From contig CAXPOZ010000005.1 in NCBI GenBank assembly GCA_964219355.1, positions 442,206 through 506,205 on the forward strand: 64,000 bases of DNA. Reading direction: 5' to 3'. Under the pieces are notes generated by a model. The model made no database searches. It had not been told where the DNA came from and was given only the letters and a program-made list of their open reading frames with translations. Origin of the DNA: Parvularcula sp964219355 (lineage in GTDB: Bacteria; Pseudomonadota; Alphaproteobacteria; Caulobacterales; Parvularculaceae). Made by a program: the position numbers and the translations under genes. Positions 53,505 through 61,193 of the stretch are shown piece by piece. The number at the start of each line of letters is the position of its first letter. Position 1 is the first letter of the stretch.

Positions 53505-55463
53505 TCAAAACTCCGGTAGCACGTCAGGATCGCCGCGATCGGCGGCTACGGCACGGCGCACCATATCCAGATTGCGGTCTTCCGAAGGATCGGCTGCGTC
53601 CTCCATATCAGGCGCGTCTGAGACCACCGGTTCGATTATCGCTTCATCTGCATGTGGCGCATGGTCGGGCTCGCGTGTGCGCTTTAGCGCAAGGCCGTCG
53701 GCGCTTTCACCCGCATCTAACGGCGGATCATCTACCGGCGGCGCAACAACACCAGTCCAGGATCCAGCAGCTGTCTCCGCCTCCCAAGCGACGCTTGACG
53801 GCGGCAAAACCCGCTGCGTGAAGTTCCCGTCCTCGAAGTATCGCAACTTCTTCGCAAGCGCGGGCGGCGCGCCGGACACCATGACAATTTCATCTGATGC
53901 GGCGAGCTGCATGACTTCGCCGGGCGTCACAAGCGCCCGCTGGGTTTCCTGACGTGACACCATCATATGCGACAGCCACGGCGCGAGCCGGTGGCCGGTG
54001 TAGTTCTTCTGGGCGCGCAGTTCTGTCGTCGTGCCAAGAGCGTCAGACACACGTTTCGCCGTGCGCTCATCATTGGTCGCGAACGCAATGCGCACATGGC
54101 AGTTGTCGAGGATCGAATTGTTCGGCCCGTAAGCCTTTTCAATCTGATTGAGGGATTGCGCGATGAGATAGGCGCGGATGCCATAGCCCGCCATAAAGGC
54201 GAGCGCGCTCTCGAAGAAATCGAGCCGCCCCAGCGCCGGAAATTCGTCGAGCATCAAAAGCAGTTTGCGGCGGTTCTGTTCGGGTAGGTCTTCGGTCAGT
54301 CTGCGTCCGATCTGGTTCAAGATGAGCCGGATTAGCGGCTTGGTGCGTGAGAGGTCCGATGGCGGCACCACCAGATAGAGCGAAAGCGGCTGCTCGCTGA
54401 TGACCAGATCCTCAATGCGCCAGTCCGACCGACCTGTCACCTCGGCGATCACCGGGTCTCGGTAGAGTGACAGGAAACTCATCGCGGTCGAGAGCACACC
54501 GGAGCGTTCATTCTCAGACTTGTTCAAAAGTTCGCGCGCCGCCTGCGCCACTATGGGGTGAACGCCACGCTCCCTAAGGTGAGGCGTCGTCATCATGGCG
54601 CGCAAGGTGACGGCAAAGGATCGCTTGGGATCGGACAGAAAGCGCGCGCATCCGGAAAGCGTCTTGTCTGTCTCTGCATAAAGAACATGCAGGATTACAC
54701 CGACCAGCAAGGCATGTCCGGTCTTCTCCCAATGATTGCGCCGCTCAAGCGAGCCTTCCGGATCAACAAGAATGTCAGCGATATTCTGCACATCACGCAC
54801 TTCATGCTCGCCACATCGCACGGCCATGAGGGGATTGTAGCGCGGCGAGCGACGGTCGGTCGGATCAAAACGCACGCATCGCGAAAACCCCGACCGCCAT
54901 CCCGATGTCAGCTCCCAGTTCTCGCCCTTGATGTCGTGGATGACGGCGCTGCCTGTCCAGGACAGGAGCGTCGGGACGACAAGTCCCACTCCCTTTCCTG
55001 ACCGGGTAGGCGCGAAGGCCATGACATGCTCCGGGCCGTCATGGCGCAGATACCGGCCCTGCCATCGCCCCAGAAAAACACCATCCGGCGCGAAAAGACC
55101 TGCGCGTTTGAGGTCTGACCGGTTCGCCCAGCGGGCCGATCCATACGTCGTCACATGACGTTCATGGCGGCTGCGCAACACCGAGCCGATGATCGCCACA
55201 AGAAATCCGAGCGCTGATCCCGACACTGCAACCAGTCCGCCGCGCGCGAAAGTTTCCGGCGCGTATGCCTCATAAGCATACCACCACTGAAAGAGCCGCC
55301 AGGGCTTGTAGATCGGGGTCTCCCCCGCCACGAACCACGGCGCGCCCAGCGCCGCCTGATACCCAAGCGCTTCGGCTGTCATCTGCGTCGCCAGCCAGAC
55401 TGCGCCAATGATCAACGCGAACACAACGCAAATCTGCCCGATCAGTATCTTTGTGCCGGTCAT
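53505..55463 (-). CDS. traG: Type IV coupling protein TraG (VirD4-like)
   Basis: 652 residues. Two membrane segments at the N-terminus, then a RecA-like motor with Walker A FAPTRSGKGVGLVVPTL and Walker B LLLMLDEFPALGRLDF, and the VTSDALGTTTEL-like region before the C-terminal acidic tail. Couples relaxosome DNA to a type IV secretion channel. Order of relaxase, traG and copG is the usual conjugative-element order, interrupted here by the mer cargo between relaxase and traG. Confidence 0.94.
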   Translation of the reverse strand: MTGTKILIGQICVVFALIIGAVWLATQMTAEALGYQAALGAPWFVAGETPIYKPWRLFQWWYAYEAYAPETFARGGLVAVSGSALGFLVAIIGSVLRSRHERHVTTYGSARWANRSDLKRAGLFAPDGVFLGRWQGRYLRHDGPEHVMAFAPTRSGKGVGLVVPTLLSWTGSAVIHDIKGENWELTSGWRSGFSRCVRFDPTDRRSPRYNPLMAVRCGEHEVRDVQNIADILVDPEGSLERRNHWEKTGHALLVGVILHVLYAETDKTLSGCARFLSDPKRSFAVTLRAMMTTPHLRERGVHPIVAQAARELLNKSENERSGVLSTAMSFLSLYRDPVIAEVTGRSDWRIEDLVISEQPLSLYLVVPPSDLSRTKPLIRLILNQIGRRLTEDLPEQNRRKLLLMLDEFPALGRLDFFESALAFMAGYGIRAYLIAQSLNQIEKAYGPNNSILDNCHVRIAFATNDERTAKRVSDALGTTTELRAQKNYTGHRLAPWLSHMMVSRQETQRALVTPGEVMQLAASDEIVMVSGAPPALAKKLRYFEDGNFTQRVLPPSSVAWEAETAAGSWTGVVAPPVDDPPLDAGESADGLALKRTREPDHAPHADEAIIEPVVSDAPDMEDAADPSEDRNLDMVRRAVAADRGDPDVLPEF

Positions 55464-55737
55464 GGCGCTCCACGTCTTTGAGAAAACAGTCCCTCCAAGA
55501 ATGACGGGCGCAGCTCGTCAGCGACCAGTCCTGAAACCGGCCATTCCAGGCAAGCGCGTGCAAAGCAGTCTAAACGCCTAGCTGCAGGCCGTTGCTGAAG
55601 TTTTCATTTTGCGACTATGGTCGTGAGTGAACGGATCAATATGACTTTGTACAGTCTGGGAGCGCACGCTCAGGACCGACCATCAGCGGGCCCGACCAGA
55701 GTCAAGTTTAGCCAGCTGACGGATATATTCATCCGAA
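55464..55737. other. Gap between traG and merR
   Basis: No gene or strong hairpin recognised. Marks one edge of the mer cargo within the transfer locus. Confidence 0.4.
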
Positions 55738-56154
55738 CTAATCTGAAATCAAAGTTTCAACGATGGGACAGTCCGGCTCATCACCGGCTGCGCAATCATC
55801 CGATATAGCTTTGAGTGTGCGTTGAAGTTTCTTCAGGTCGGCGATTTTCCTGGAAACAGATTTCAAATGCTCCTGCGTCAGCGCATGAATCTCGCCGCAA
55901 GTGTAATCGCCGCTATCGACCATCGACAGCAGGCTGCGAATTTCATCGATGGAAAAGCCGAGTTCGCGGGATCGCAGGATAAAACGCAGTCGGCGTTGAT
56001 CATCGGTCGAGTAAAGGCGGTGGCCAACTTCCGTCCTCGCCGGCTCGGGCATTAACTTGATGTCCTCATAATATCGGATTGTTTCGAGATTGCAGCCGGA
56101 GCGGCGGGCGAGTTCGCCGCGTTTCACATAATCTCGCGTAAGCGTGAACGACAT
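55738..56154 (-). CDS. merR: Mercuric resistance regulator MerR
   Basis: 138 residues. The N-terminal winged helix KRGELARRSGCNLETIRYYEDI is typical of the MerR family. Cys86, Cys121 and Cys129 (YTCGEI, DDCAAGDEPDC) match the three Hg(II)-binding cysteines of Tn501 MerR. Binds one promoter to repress without mercury and untwists it to activate when Hg(II) is bound. Divergent from merT with the operator between them. Confidence 0.92.
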   Translation of the reverse strand: MSFTLTRDYVKRGELARRSGCNLETIRYYEDIKLMPEPARTEVGHRLYSTDDQRRLRFILRSRELGFSIDEIRSLLSMVDSGDYTCGEIHALTQEHLKSVSRKIADLKKLQRTLKAISDDCAAGDEPDCPIVETLISD

Positions 56155-56168
56155 CGCAAAATTCCTTC

Positions 56169-56199
56169 TTGATCCTGTAGTTACTACAGAGCCTACATT
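56169..56199 (+). promoter_or_regulatory. MerR-controlled mer promoter with 19-bp spacer
   Basis: TTGATC (56169-56174) and TACATT (56194-56199) are 19 bp apart, the long spacer typical of MerR-activated promoters. The spacer holds the dyad CTGTAG-TTA-CTACAG (56175-56189). Confidence 0.85.
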
Positions 56200-56242
56200 G
56201 AGCTCAAATTGGAGTCGAGACCGTCAAGGATGTGCGTTTCAG

Positions 56243-56632
56243 ATGTTAGAAGTAGCGCCCGAAAACGAAAAACCCGGCATTAAGGCGAAGAGCGGCAAAC
56301 GCTGGTTCGCCGCCGGAGGCGCGCTAGGGGCCCTCCTGGCGTCCTCCTGCTGCATTTTGCCGTTGATCCTGATCAGTCTCGGCGTATCCGGCGCCTGGAT
56401 CGGCAGCCTCACAGCGCTCGAAGCCTACAAGCCGGTCTTTATCGGAATCGCTGCGGTCTTCATCGCAGCCGGGTTCTGGCATGTCTATTTCCGAAAGGCG
56501 GAGCCTTGCGAAGAGGGAACCGCATGCGCACGGCCGGATTCAGCGCGCTTCACCAAGGCGGCGCTTTGGATATCGACCATTCTCGTCTTGCTCGCGGCAA
56601 CCATCGATTACTGGGCGCCGCTGTTTTACTGA
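56243..56632 (+). CDS. merT: Mercuric ion transporter MerT
   Basis: 129 residues from ATG 56243; an in-frame extension to 56144 runs back through the operator. Three membrane segments. The paired Cys36-Cys37 in LLASSCCILPLILISLG is the MerT entry site, and further Cys residues lie in the loop (PCEEGTACARPD). Carries Hg(II) across the inner membrane to MerA. Confidence 0.92.
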   Translation: MLEVAPENEKPGIKAKSGKRWFAAGGALGALLASSCCILPLILISLGVSGAWIGSLTALEAYKPVFIGIAAVFIAAGFWHVYFRKAEPCEEGTACARPDSARFTKAALWISTILVLLAATIDYWAPLFY

Positions 56633-56644
56633 AAGGAGTACCCC

Positions 56645-56977
56645 ATGAAAAAAGTTCTGCTTATCGCGGCAGCCATCGGCGCAACGGCGCTTGGCGGCGT
56701 TGCCGTGGTCGCGCAATCATCCGGCGATACGACCGTCCTTGCTTCAGCAGAAGCGACGGAAGCGACCGCACGTTTTTCGATAGAGAATATGACGTGTGCG
56801 ACCTGTCCGATTTCCGTGCGCAAAGCCATGAAACGCGTCGAAGGCGTCAAATCGGTGGAGGTCGATTTTGAGACTAAAATTGCGACCGTGGTTTACGATC
56901 CGGCTATCGCAACTCCCGCCGAGATTGCCGCAGCGTCGACGAATGTCGGTTATCCCGCAGCCGAAATCGAAACCTGA
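56645..56977 (+). CDS. merP: Periplasmic mercury-binding protein MerP
   Basis: 110 residues: signal peptide (about 1-23), a spacer rich in Ala/Thr, and an HMA domain with IENMTCATCPISVRKAMKRV (Cys51, Cys54) ending VGYPAAEIET. Captures Hg(II) in the periplasm for MerT. The 12-bp gap to merT with AAAGGAG indicates cotranscription. Confidence 0.94.
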   Translation: MKKVLLIAAAIGATALGGVAVVAQSSGDTTVLASAEATEATARFSIENMTCATCPISVRKAMKRVEGVKSVEVDFETKIATVVYDPAIATPAEIAAASTNVGYPAAEIET

Positions 56978-56980
56978 CCA

Positions 56981-57214
56981 ATGCGGTCTCTTCTCAGTGT
57001 TGGGATCATCGGCACGATCGTCGCCGCGCTCTGTTGCATTACACCGGTCCTCGTCGTTCTTTTTGGCGTGATCGGCCTGTCGGCATTCACGGGGTATTTG
57101 GACTACGTTCTGTTCCCTGCGCTCGGCTTTTTCATTGCCCTCACATTATACGCAGTCTGGCGTCGACGCCGCAGACAAAACAATCTCTCAGAAAGTGAGT
57201 CTCATGACGGATAG
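56981..57214 (+). CDS. merF: MerF-like mercury transporter
   Basis: 77 residues, two membrane helices with the vicinal pair Cys18-Cys19 in VAALCCITPVLVVLFGVIGL. MerF normally has a second cysteine pair near the C-terminus; here the tail is RRRRRQNNLSESESHDG without cysteine, so the second handover site is absent. Starts 3 bp after merP; merA starts inside its last codons. Confidence 0.85.
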   Translation: MRSLLSVGIIGTIVAALCCITPVLVVLFGVIGLSAFTGYLDYVLFPALGFFIALTLYAVWRRRRRQNNLSESESHDG

Positions 57215-58628
57215 CTGTTGTCCCCCAAATTCGAACCCATACGATTTTATCGTCATCGGCGCCGGGTCTGCGGGTTTTTCCGCAGCAATAACCGCCGCCG
57301 AAGAAGGCGCGCGGGTGGCGCTGATCGGTCATGGATTGATCGGCGGAACGTGCGTCAATGTTGGCTGCGTGCCATCAAAAACGATGATCCGCGCCGCCGA
57401 GGCGCTGCATGGCGCGCGGACGGCAAGCCGGTTTCAGGGGATTACAGGCGAAGCGCGCATCGATGACTGGTCCGCGCTCATGGCGGACAAGGATGCACTC
57501 GTGTCGAGCCTGCGCCAAAAGAAATATGTCGATCTCCTCAGCGCTTATGGTTCTATAGATTATATTGAAGGCGCGGCGCGTCTTGTCGATGGCGGTGTCA
57601 TGGCGGGAGAGCGCCGGATCGAAGCCGCCAAGGTTCTCATCGCTACAGGATCGTCGCCGTCGATTCCTGACATTCCGGGTCTTGATGAAACGCCCTATCT
57701 GACCAGCACCTCGGCGTTGGAGCTTTCCGAGTTGCCGCGTTCTCTTATCGTCGTCGGCGGGGGGTATATCGGCTGCGAACTGGCGCAGATGTTTTCGCGC
57801 GCGGGGACTGAAGTGACGCTTGTGACGCGCAGCCGGTTGTTGCCGGAGGCCGAACCGGAGACTTCAGAAGCGCTGACCGGATATCTTGGGGCGGAAGGCG
57901 TCGCCGTCAGCAACGGACTTTCCTATGTCAGCGTTGCAAAAACCGATGATGGCGTTTCCCTGACAATTTCCGTCGGCGGCGAGGAAGAGGTCATTCACGC
58001 CGAACATCTGCTGTTGACGACGGGCCGCAAGGCCAACACAGGGACGCTCGGACTTGAAGATGCGGGCGTCGAAACGCTGGCCAATGGCGGCATCGTCGTC
58101 GATGAACGCATGCGGACAAGCAAGCCAGGCGTCTACGCCGCCGGCGATGTCACGGGCCGCGACCAGTTCGTCTATATGGCCGCCTACGGCGCGAAACTCG
58201 CCGCGAAAAACGCACTCAACAGCAATTCGCACACATACGAAAATGCGGCGATGCCATGGGTCGTGTTCACCGATCCGCAAATCGCGGGCGCAGGGCTAAG
58301 CGAGGCCCAGGCAAAAGCTGCTGGATTCGATGTCAAAACCTCGGTAGCGCCGCTCGATCAAGTTCCGCGCGCGCTTGCGGCTCATGATACGCGCGGGCTG
58401 ATCAAGCTTGTCGCCGACGCCGATACGGATCGCTTGCTCGGCGCGCAGATTCTGGCGCCCGAAGGCGCGGATTCGATTCAGACCATCGTGCTTGCACTCA
58501 AATATAATATGACCGCGACGGAACTGGGCGAGACCATCTTCCCTTACCTGACCACCGTCGAGGGTTTGAAACTCGCAGCGCAAGGCTTCGACAAGGATGT
58601 GACAAAGCTTTCCTGCTGCGCCGGATAA
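57204..58628 (+). CDS. merA: Mercuric reductase MerA
   Basis: 474 residues from ATG 57204; the frame extends to 57135 but that part overlaps merF. No N-terminal HMA domain. FAD-disulfide-reductase core with DFIVIGAGSAGFSAA, the redox pair in IGGTCVNVGCVPSK (Cys50, Cys55), and NAD(P) motif VVGGGYIGCELAQMF. C-terminal SCCAG has the vicinal Cys471-Cys472 that deliver Hg(II). Reduces Hg(II) to Hg(0) with NADPH. Confidence 0.96.
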   Translation: MTDSCCPPNSNPYDFIVIGAGSAGFSAAITAAEEGARVALIGHGLIGGTCVNVGCVPSKTMIRAAEALHGARTASRFQGITGEARIDDWSALMADKDALVSSLRQKKYVDLLSAYGSIDYIEGAARLVDGGVMAGERRIEAAKVLIATGSSPSIPDIPGLDETPYLTSTSALELSELPRSLIVVGGGYIGCELAQMFSRAGTEVTLVTRSRLLPEAEPETSEALTGYLGAEGVAVSNGLSYVSVAKTDDGVSLTISVGGEEEVIHAEHLLLTTGRKANTGTLGLEDAGVETLANGGIVVDERMRTSKPGVYAAGDVTGRDQFVYMAAYGAKLAAKNALNSNSHTYENAAMPWVVFTDPQIAGAGLSEAQAKAAGFDVKTSVAPLDQVPRALAAHDTRGLIKLVADADTDRLLGAQILAPEGADSIQTIVLALKYNMTATELGETIFPYLTTVEGLKLAAQGFDKDVTKLSCCAG

Positions 58629-58644
58629 AATGGAAGGCGCGCCC

Positions 58645-59193
58645 ATGGCGACTACCGATCTTCAGCTCGAAAAGCCGGGCAGCTTGCCGAAGCCGGGACC
58701 GATCGGGCGATTTGTGCGCTTCGCGTTTGGCGTTTTATCGATCTATTACGTTTTCGGGCTCTGGAGCATTCGCAGTGATTTGATGGTCGGTGACGGCTCG
58801 ATCCGCGGGCTCGTCTGGAACGGCGTCGTGCCGGCGCTGTTTCTGATCAGCTATGTCGTCAATATCGGGTTTTCACGCGACTGGAAAAAATGGCCGGGGT
58901 TTGTGAGTTTTGTTTTGTTGCTCGCCGCGCTCGCCGTCGGCTATCTGCAAACAGGCGCGATAGAGTCGCCGCTGCTGGCCCGCTCAATCTGGGCATTCGA
59001 AGTCTATCTTTTCGCCCATCTCGGCCTTTGTTTTCTGTTCGCGGCCTTGCTCGCGACCCCCGGCTGCGAGATGCGCTCGATCCATCACCTCTATTCAATC
59101 CTGACGGGCCGGCCGACGGCGGAACATCATTGTCCTGTCGGACCCCTGACCGCCATTGATCGCTGGGAGCGAGGACGAAAGAATGATGATTGA
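58645..59193 (+). CDS. Unknown membrane protein in the mer operon
   Basis: 182 residues; I prefer ATG 58645 as GGAAGG sits 7 nt before it (ATG 58630 is the alternative). Four to five membrane segments, with the segment FLISYVVNIGFSRDWKKWPG and a Cys/His-bearing C-terminus (ATPGCEMRSIHHLYSILTG, AEHHCPVGPLTAIDRWE). No family recognised. Starts about 15 bp after merA and overlaps the next gene by 11 bp, so it is part of the operon. Confidence 0.65.
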   Translation: MATTDLQLEKPGSLPKPGPIGRFVRFAFGVLSIYYVFGLWSIRSDLMVGDGSIRGLVWNGVVPALFLISYVVNIGFSRDWKKWPGFVSFVLLLAALAVGYLQTGAIESPLLARSIWAFEVYLFAHLGLCFLFAALLATPGCEMRSIHHLYSILTGRPTAEHHCPVGPLTAIDRWERGRKNDD

Positions 59194-60538
59194 AAAAGAT
59201 CTTGTGGTTGTCGGCGTCGGCATGGCGGGGAACGCCGCTGCGAACAAATGCGCGTCCGCCGGCTGGTCCGTCGCCGTCATCGATGAACTTCCCTATGGCG
59301 GCACCTGCGCGCTCCGGGGATGCGATCCGAAAAAAATCCTGCGGCGCGGTGCGGAGATTGTCGATGCGGCGCGGCTTATGCGCGGCAAAGGCGTCGATGA
59401 AAACGGCCTCGCGATCAACTGGCCGGATTTGATGGCCCATAAACGCGCCTTTACCGATAAAATGCCGGAGCGAATCGAGAGCGGCCTTGACAAGAACGGC
59501 ACCCAAACCCTTAACGGCGCGGCGCGCTTCGTCAACGACAACACGATTGAACTGGAAGGCGGCGACCGCCTGCAGGCGAAAAAGTTTTTGATCGCGACCG
59601 GCGCCAAACCGCGGCTGGTTGAGGAGCCGGGCGCAGAATATCTCATCGACAGCACGGGGTTTTTAGAGCTCGAAAACTTGCCCAGGCGCATTCTCTTTGT
59701 CGGCGGCGGCTATGTCTCCTTCGAGTTTGCGCATATTGCCCGGCGGGCCGGCAGCGAGGTCATCATCATCGATCGCGGCCAACGCCAGCTTGAGCAATTC
59801 GATCCCGATCTCGTCGATTTGCTCGCCGCGCGATCCCGCGAAATCGGTATTGAGATCGTCAATGAGACGGAACTGATCGCCATTGAAAAAACGGCGAATG
59901 GATTTGAGGTGTCGGCGCGCCGAAAAGGTGAAAAGCAGCACTGGTCCGCCGATCTTGTCGTGCACGGCGCAGGCCGCTCGCCCGCGATTGACGATCTCGA
60001 CCTTGACGCCGCCGGCATCGAATATGGCGCGAAAGGCGTTGTCGTCTCCGAACACTTGCAGAGCGTCACTAACGAAAATGTCTATGCGGCCGGCGATGCA
60101 GCGGCGACGCCTGGCGCGCCCTTGACGCCCGTCGCCGTCTTTGAAGGCAAGGTTGCGGCGTCCAACATGCTGAAAGGCAATAATGCGACGCCGGACTATC
60201 GCGGCGTGCCGAGCGCTGTTTTCACAATACCGGAGCTCGTGCGCGTCGGCATGCTCGAAAGCGAAGCCAAAGACAGGGGGCGCGACTTTCGCGCTGTCTT
60301 CACTGATACGGGCAAATGGTATTCGAATTTCAGAATCGGCGAGAGCTGCGCCGCGACAAAAATTCTGATCGATAATGATACGGACCAAATTATCGGCGCG
60401 CATATGATCGGCCCGGAATACGCCGAACTTGTCAATTATTTCGGGCTCGCCATCCGGCTTGGGCTTAAGACACAAGACCTGAAACAAATGGTGAGCGCCT
60501 ATCCGTCCGTCAGCTCCGATCTTGGATCAATGCTTTGA
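59183..60538 (+). CDS. MerA/glutathione-reductase-like flavoprotein with altered active site
   Basis: 451 residues from ATG 59183. FAD motif LVVVGVGMAGNAAANK, redox-type pair Cys42 and Cys47 in YGGTCALRGCDPKK, second dinucleotide motif ILFVGGGYVSFEFAHIA, and FAD motif NVYAAGDAAAT. In place of the C-terminal HPT.SE motif of disulfide reductases it has AYPSVSSDL (Tyr440), so the His-Glu acid/base pair is lacking, as in MerA; but MerA's C-terminal cysteine pair is also absent. Cytoplasmic NAD(P)H oxidoreductase of unknown substrate, possibly mercury-related. Confidence 0.82.
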   Translation: MMIEKDLVVVGVGMAGNAAANKCASAGWSVAVIDELPYGGTCALRGCDPKKILRRGAEIVDAARLMRGKGVDENGLAINWPDLMAHKRAFTDKMPERIESGLDKNGTQTLNGAARFVNDNTIELEGGDRLQAKKFLIATGAKPRLVEEPGAEYLIDSTGFLELENLPRRILFVGGGYVSFEFAHIARRAGSEVIIIDRGQRQLEQFDPDLVDLLAARSREIGIEIVNETELIAIEKTANGFEVSARRKGEKQHWSADLVVHGAGRSPAIDDLDLDAAGIEYGAKGVVVSEHLQSVTNENVYAAGDAAATPGAPLTPVAVFEGKVAASNMLKGNNATPDYRGVPSAVFTIPELVRVGMLESEAKDRGRDFRAVFTDTGKWYSNFRIGESCAATKILIDNDTDQIIGAHMIGPEYAELVNYFGLAIRLGLKTQDLKQMVSAYPSVSSDLGSML

Positions 60539-60592
60539 ATCGGGCAGGTTCGTCGTCACGATATTGGGCTTTGATAAGAATGGTGGCGATCA

Positions 60593-60919
60593 ATGACGGC
60601 GGTCTATTATATATTAGCGGCATTCTTTGAAATCGCCGGCTGTTATGCGTTCTGGATGTGGCTGCGCCTTGAAAAGTCGCCGCTCTGGATCGGTCCCGGC
60701 GTGGTCAGTCTGATCCTGTTCGCGCTGTTGCTTACGCGCATTGACGCCAATTTCGCCGGGCGCGCCTACGCCGCCTATGGCGGGGTGTACGTCGCCGCTT
60801 CGATTGCATGGATTTATTTTGTTGAAGGCGCGCGGCCGGACCGGTGGGACTTTCTCGGCGCTGCGATCATGCTGGTCGGCGCAGGCGTCGTTTTATTCGG
60901 CCCCCGCGGCGCGCCTTAG
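60593..60919 (+). CDS. ynfA: YnfA/UPF0060 small membrane protein
   Basis: 108 residues with four membrane segments, FEIAGCYAFWMWLRLEKSPLW, ANFAGRAYAAYGGVYVAASI and PDRWDFLGAAIMLVGAGVV, matching UPF0060. The family is distantly SMR-like and its transport role is unproven. Last gene of the mer cargo, 54 bp after the flavoprotein. Confidence 0.9.
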   Translation: MTAVYYILAAFFEIAGCYAFWMWLRLEKSPLWIGPGVVSLILFALLLTRIDANFAGRAYAAYGGVYVAASIAWIYFVEGARPDRWDFLGAAIMLVGAGVVLFGPRGAP

Positions 60920-61193
60920 CAGAAGCTATAAGTAGAAGCGCGAACAATCGGAATCCTGCGCTTTTGTAAAGTTCAGTTATGACAGCTTTCCTCGTAACGG
61001 CTGCCTCTCGGCCAATCCACCCGAGCTTCGGCGTCTTTGCATTTCAGCGTAACGGTTACTTGGGAAGGGCCCAAAATATGCGGACGCACACGCTGAAACC
61101 GCATCGCTCAAATAGTTAGAGCGATATACGGCACTTTCGGCCAGCCGTAAAACTGACCACTCCGGCCATCCGGCTGCAAGGCAACCAAAAAGC
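60920..61193. other. Gap between ynfA and relaxase gene
   Basis: No gene, strong hairpin or terminal inverted repeat recognised. Other edge of the mer cargo. Confidence 0.4.

Noticed and set aside
59183..60538. Calling the second flavoprotein glutathione reductase or a second MerA
   Set aside because: It lacks the C-terminal His-Glu pair of disulfide reductases and the vicinal cysteines of MerA.
55464..61193. Tn3-like transposon carrying the mer genes
   Set aside because: No transposase, resolvase or 38-bp-type terminal inverted repeats recognised on either side of the mer cargo.
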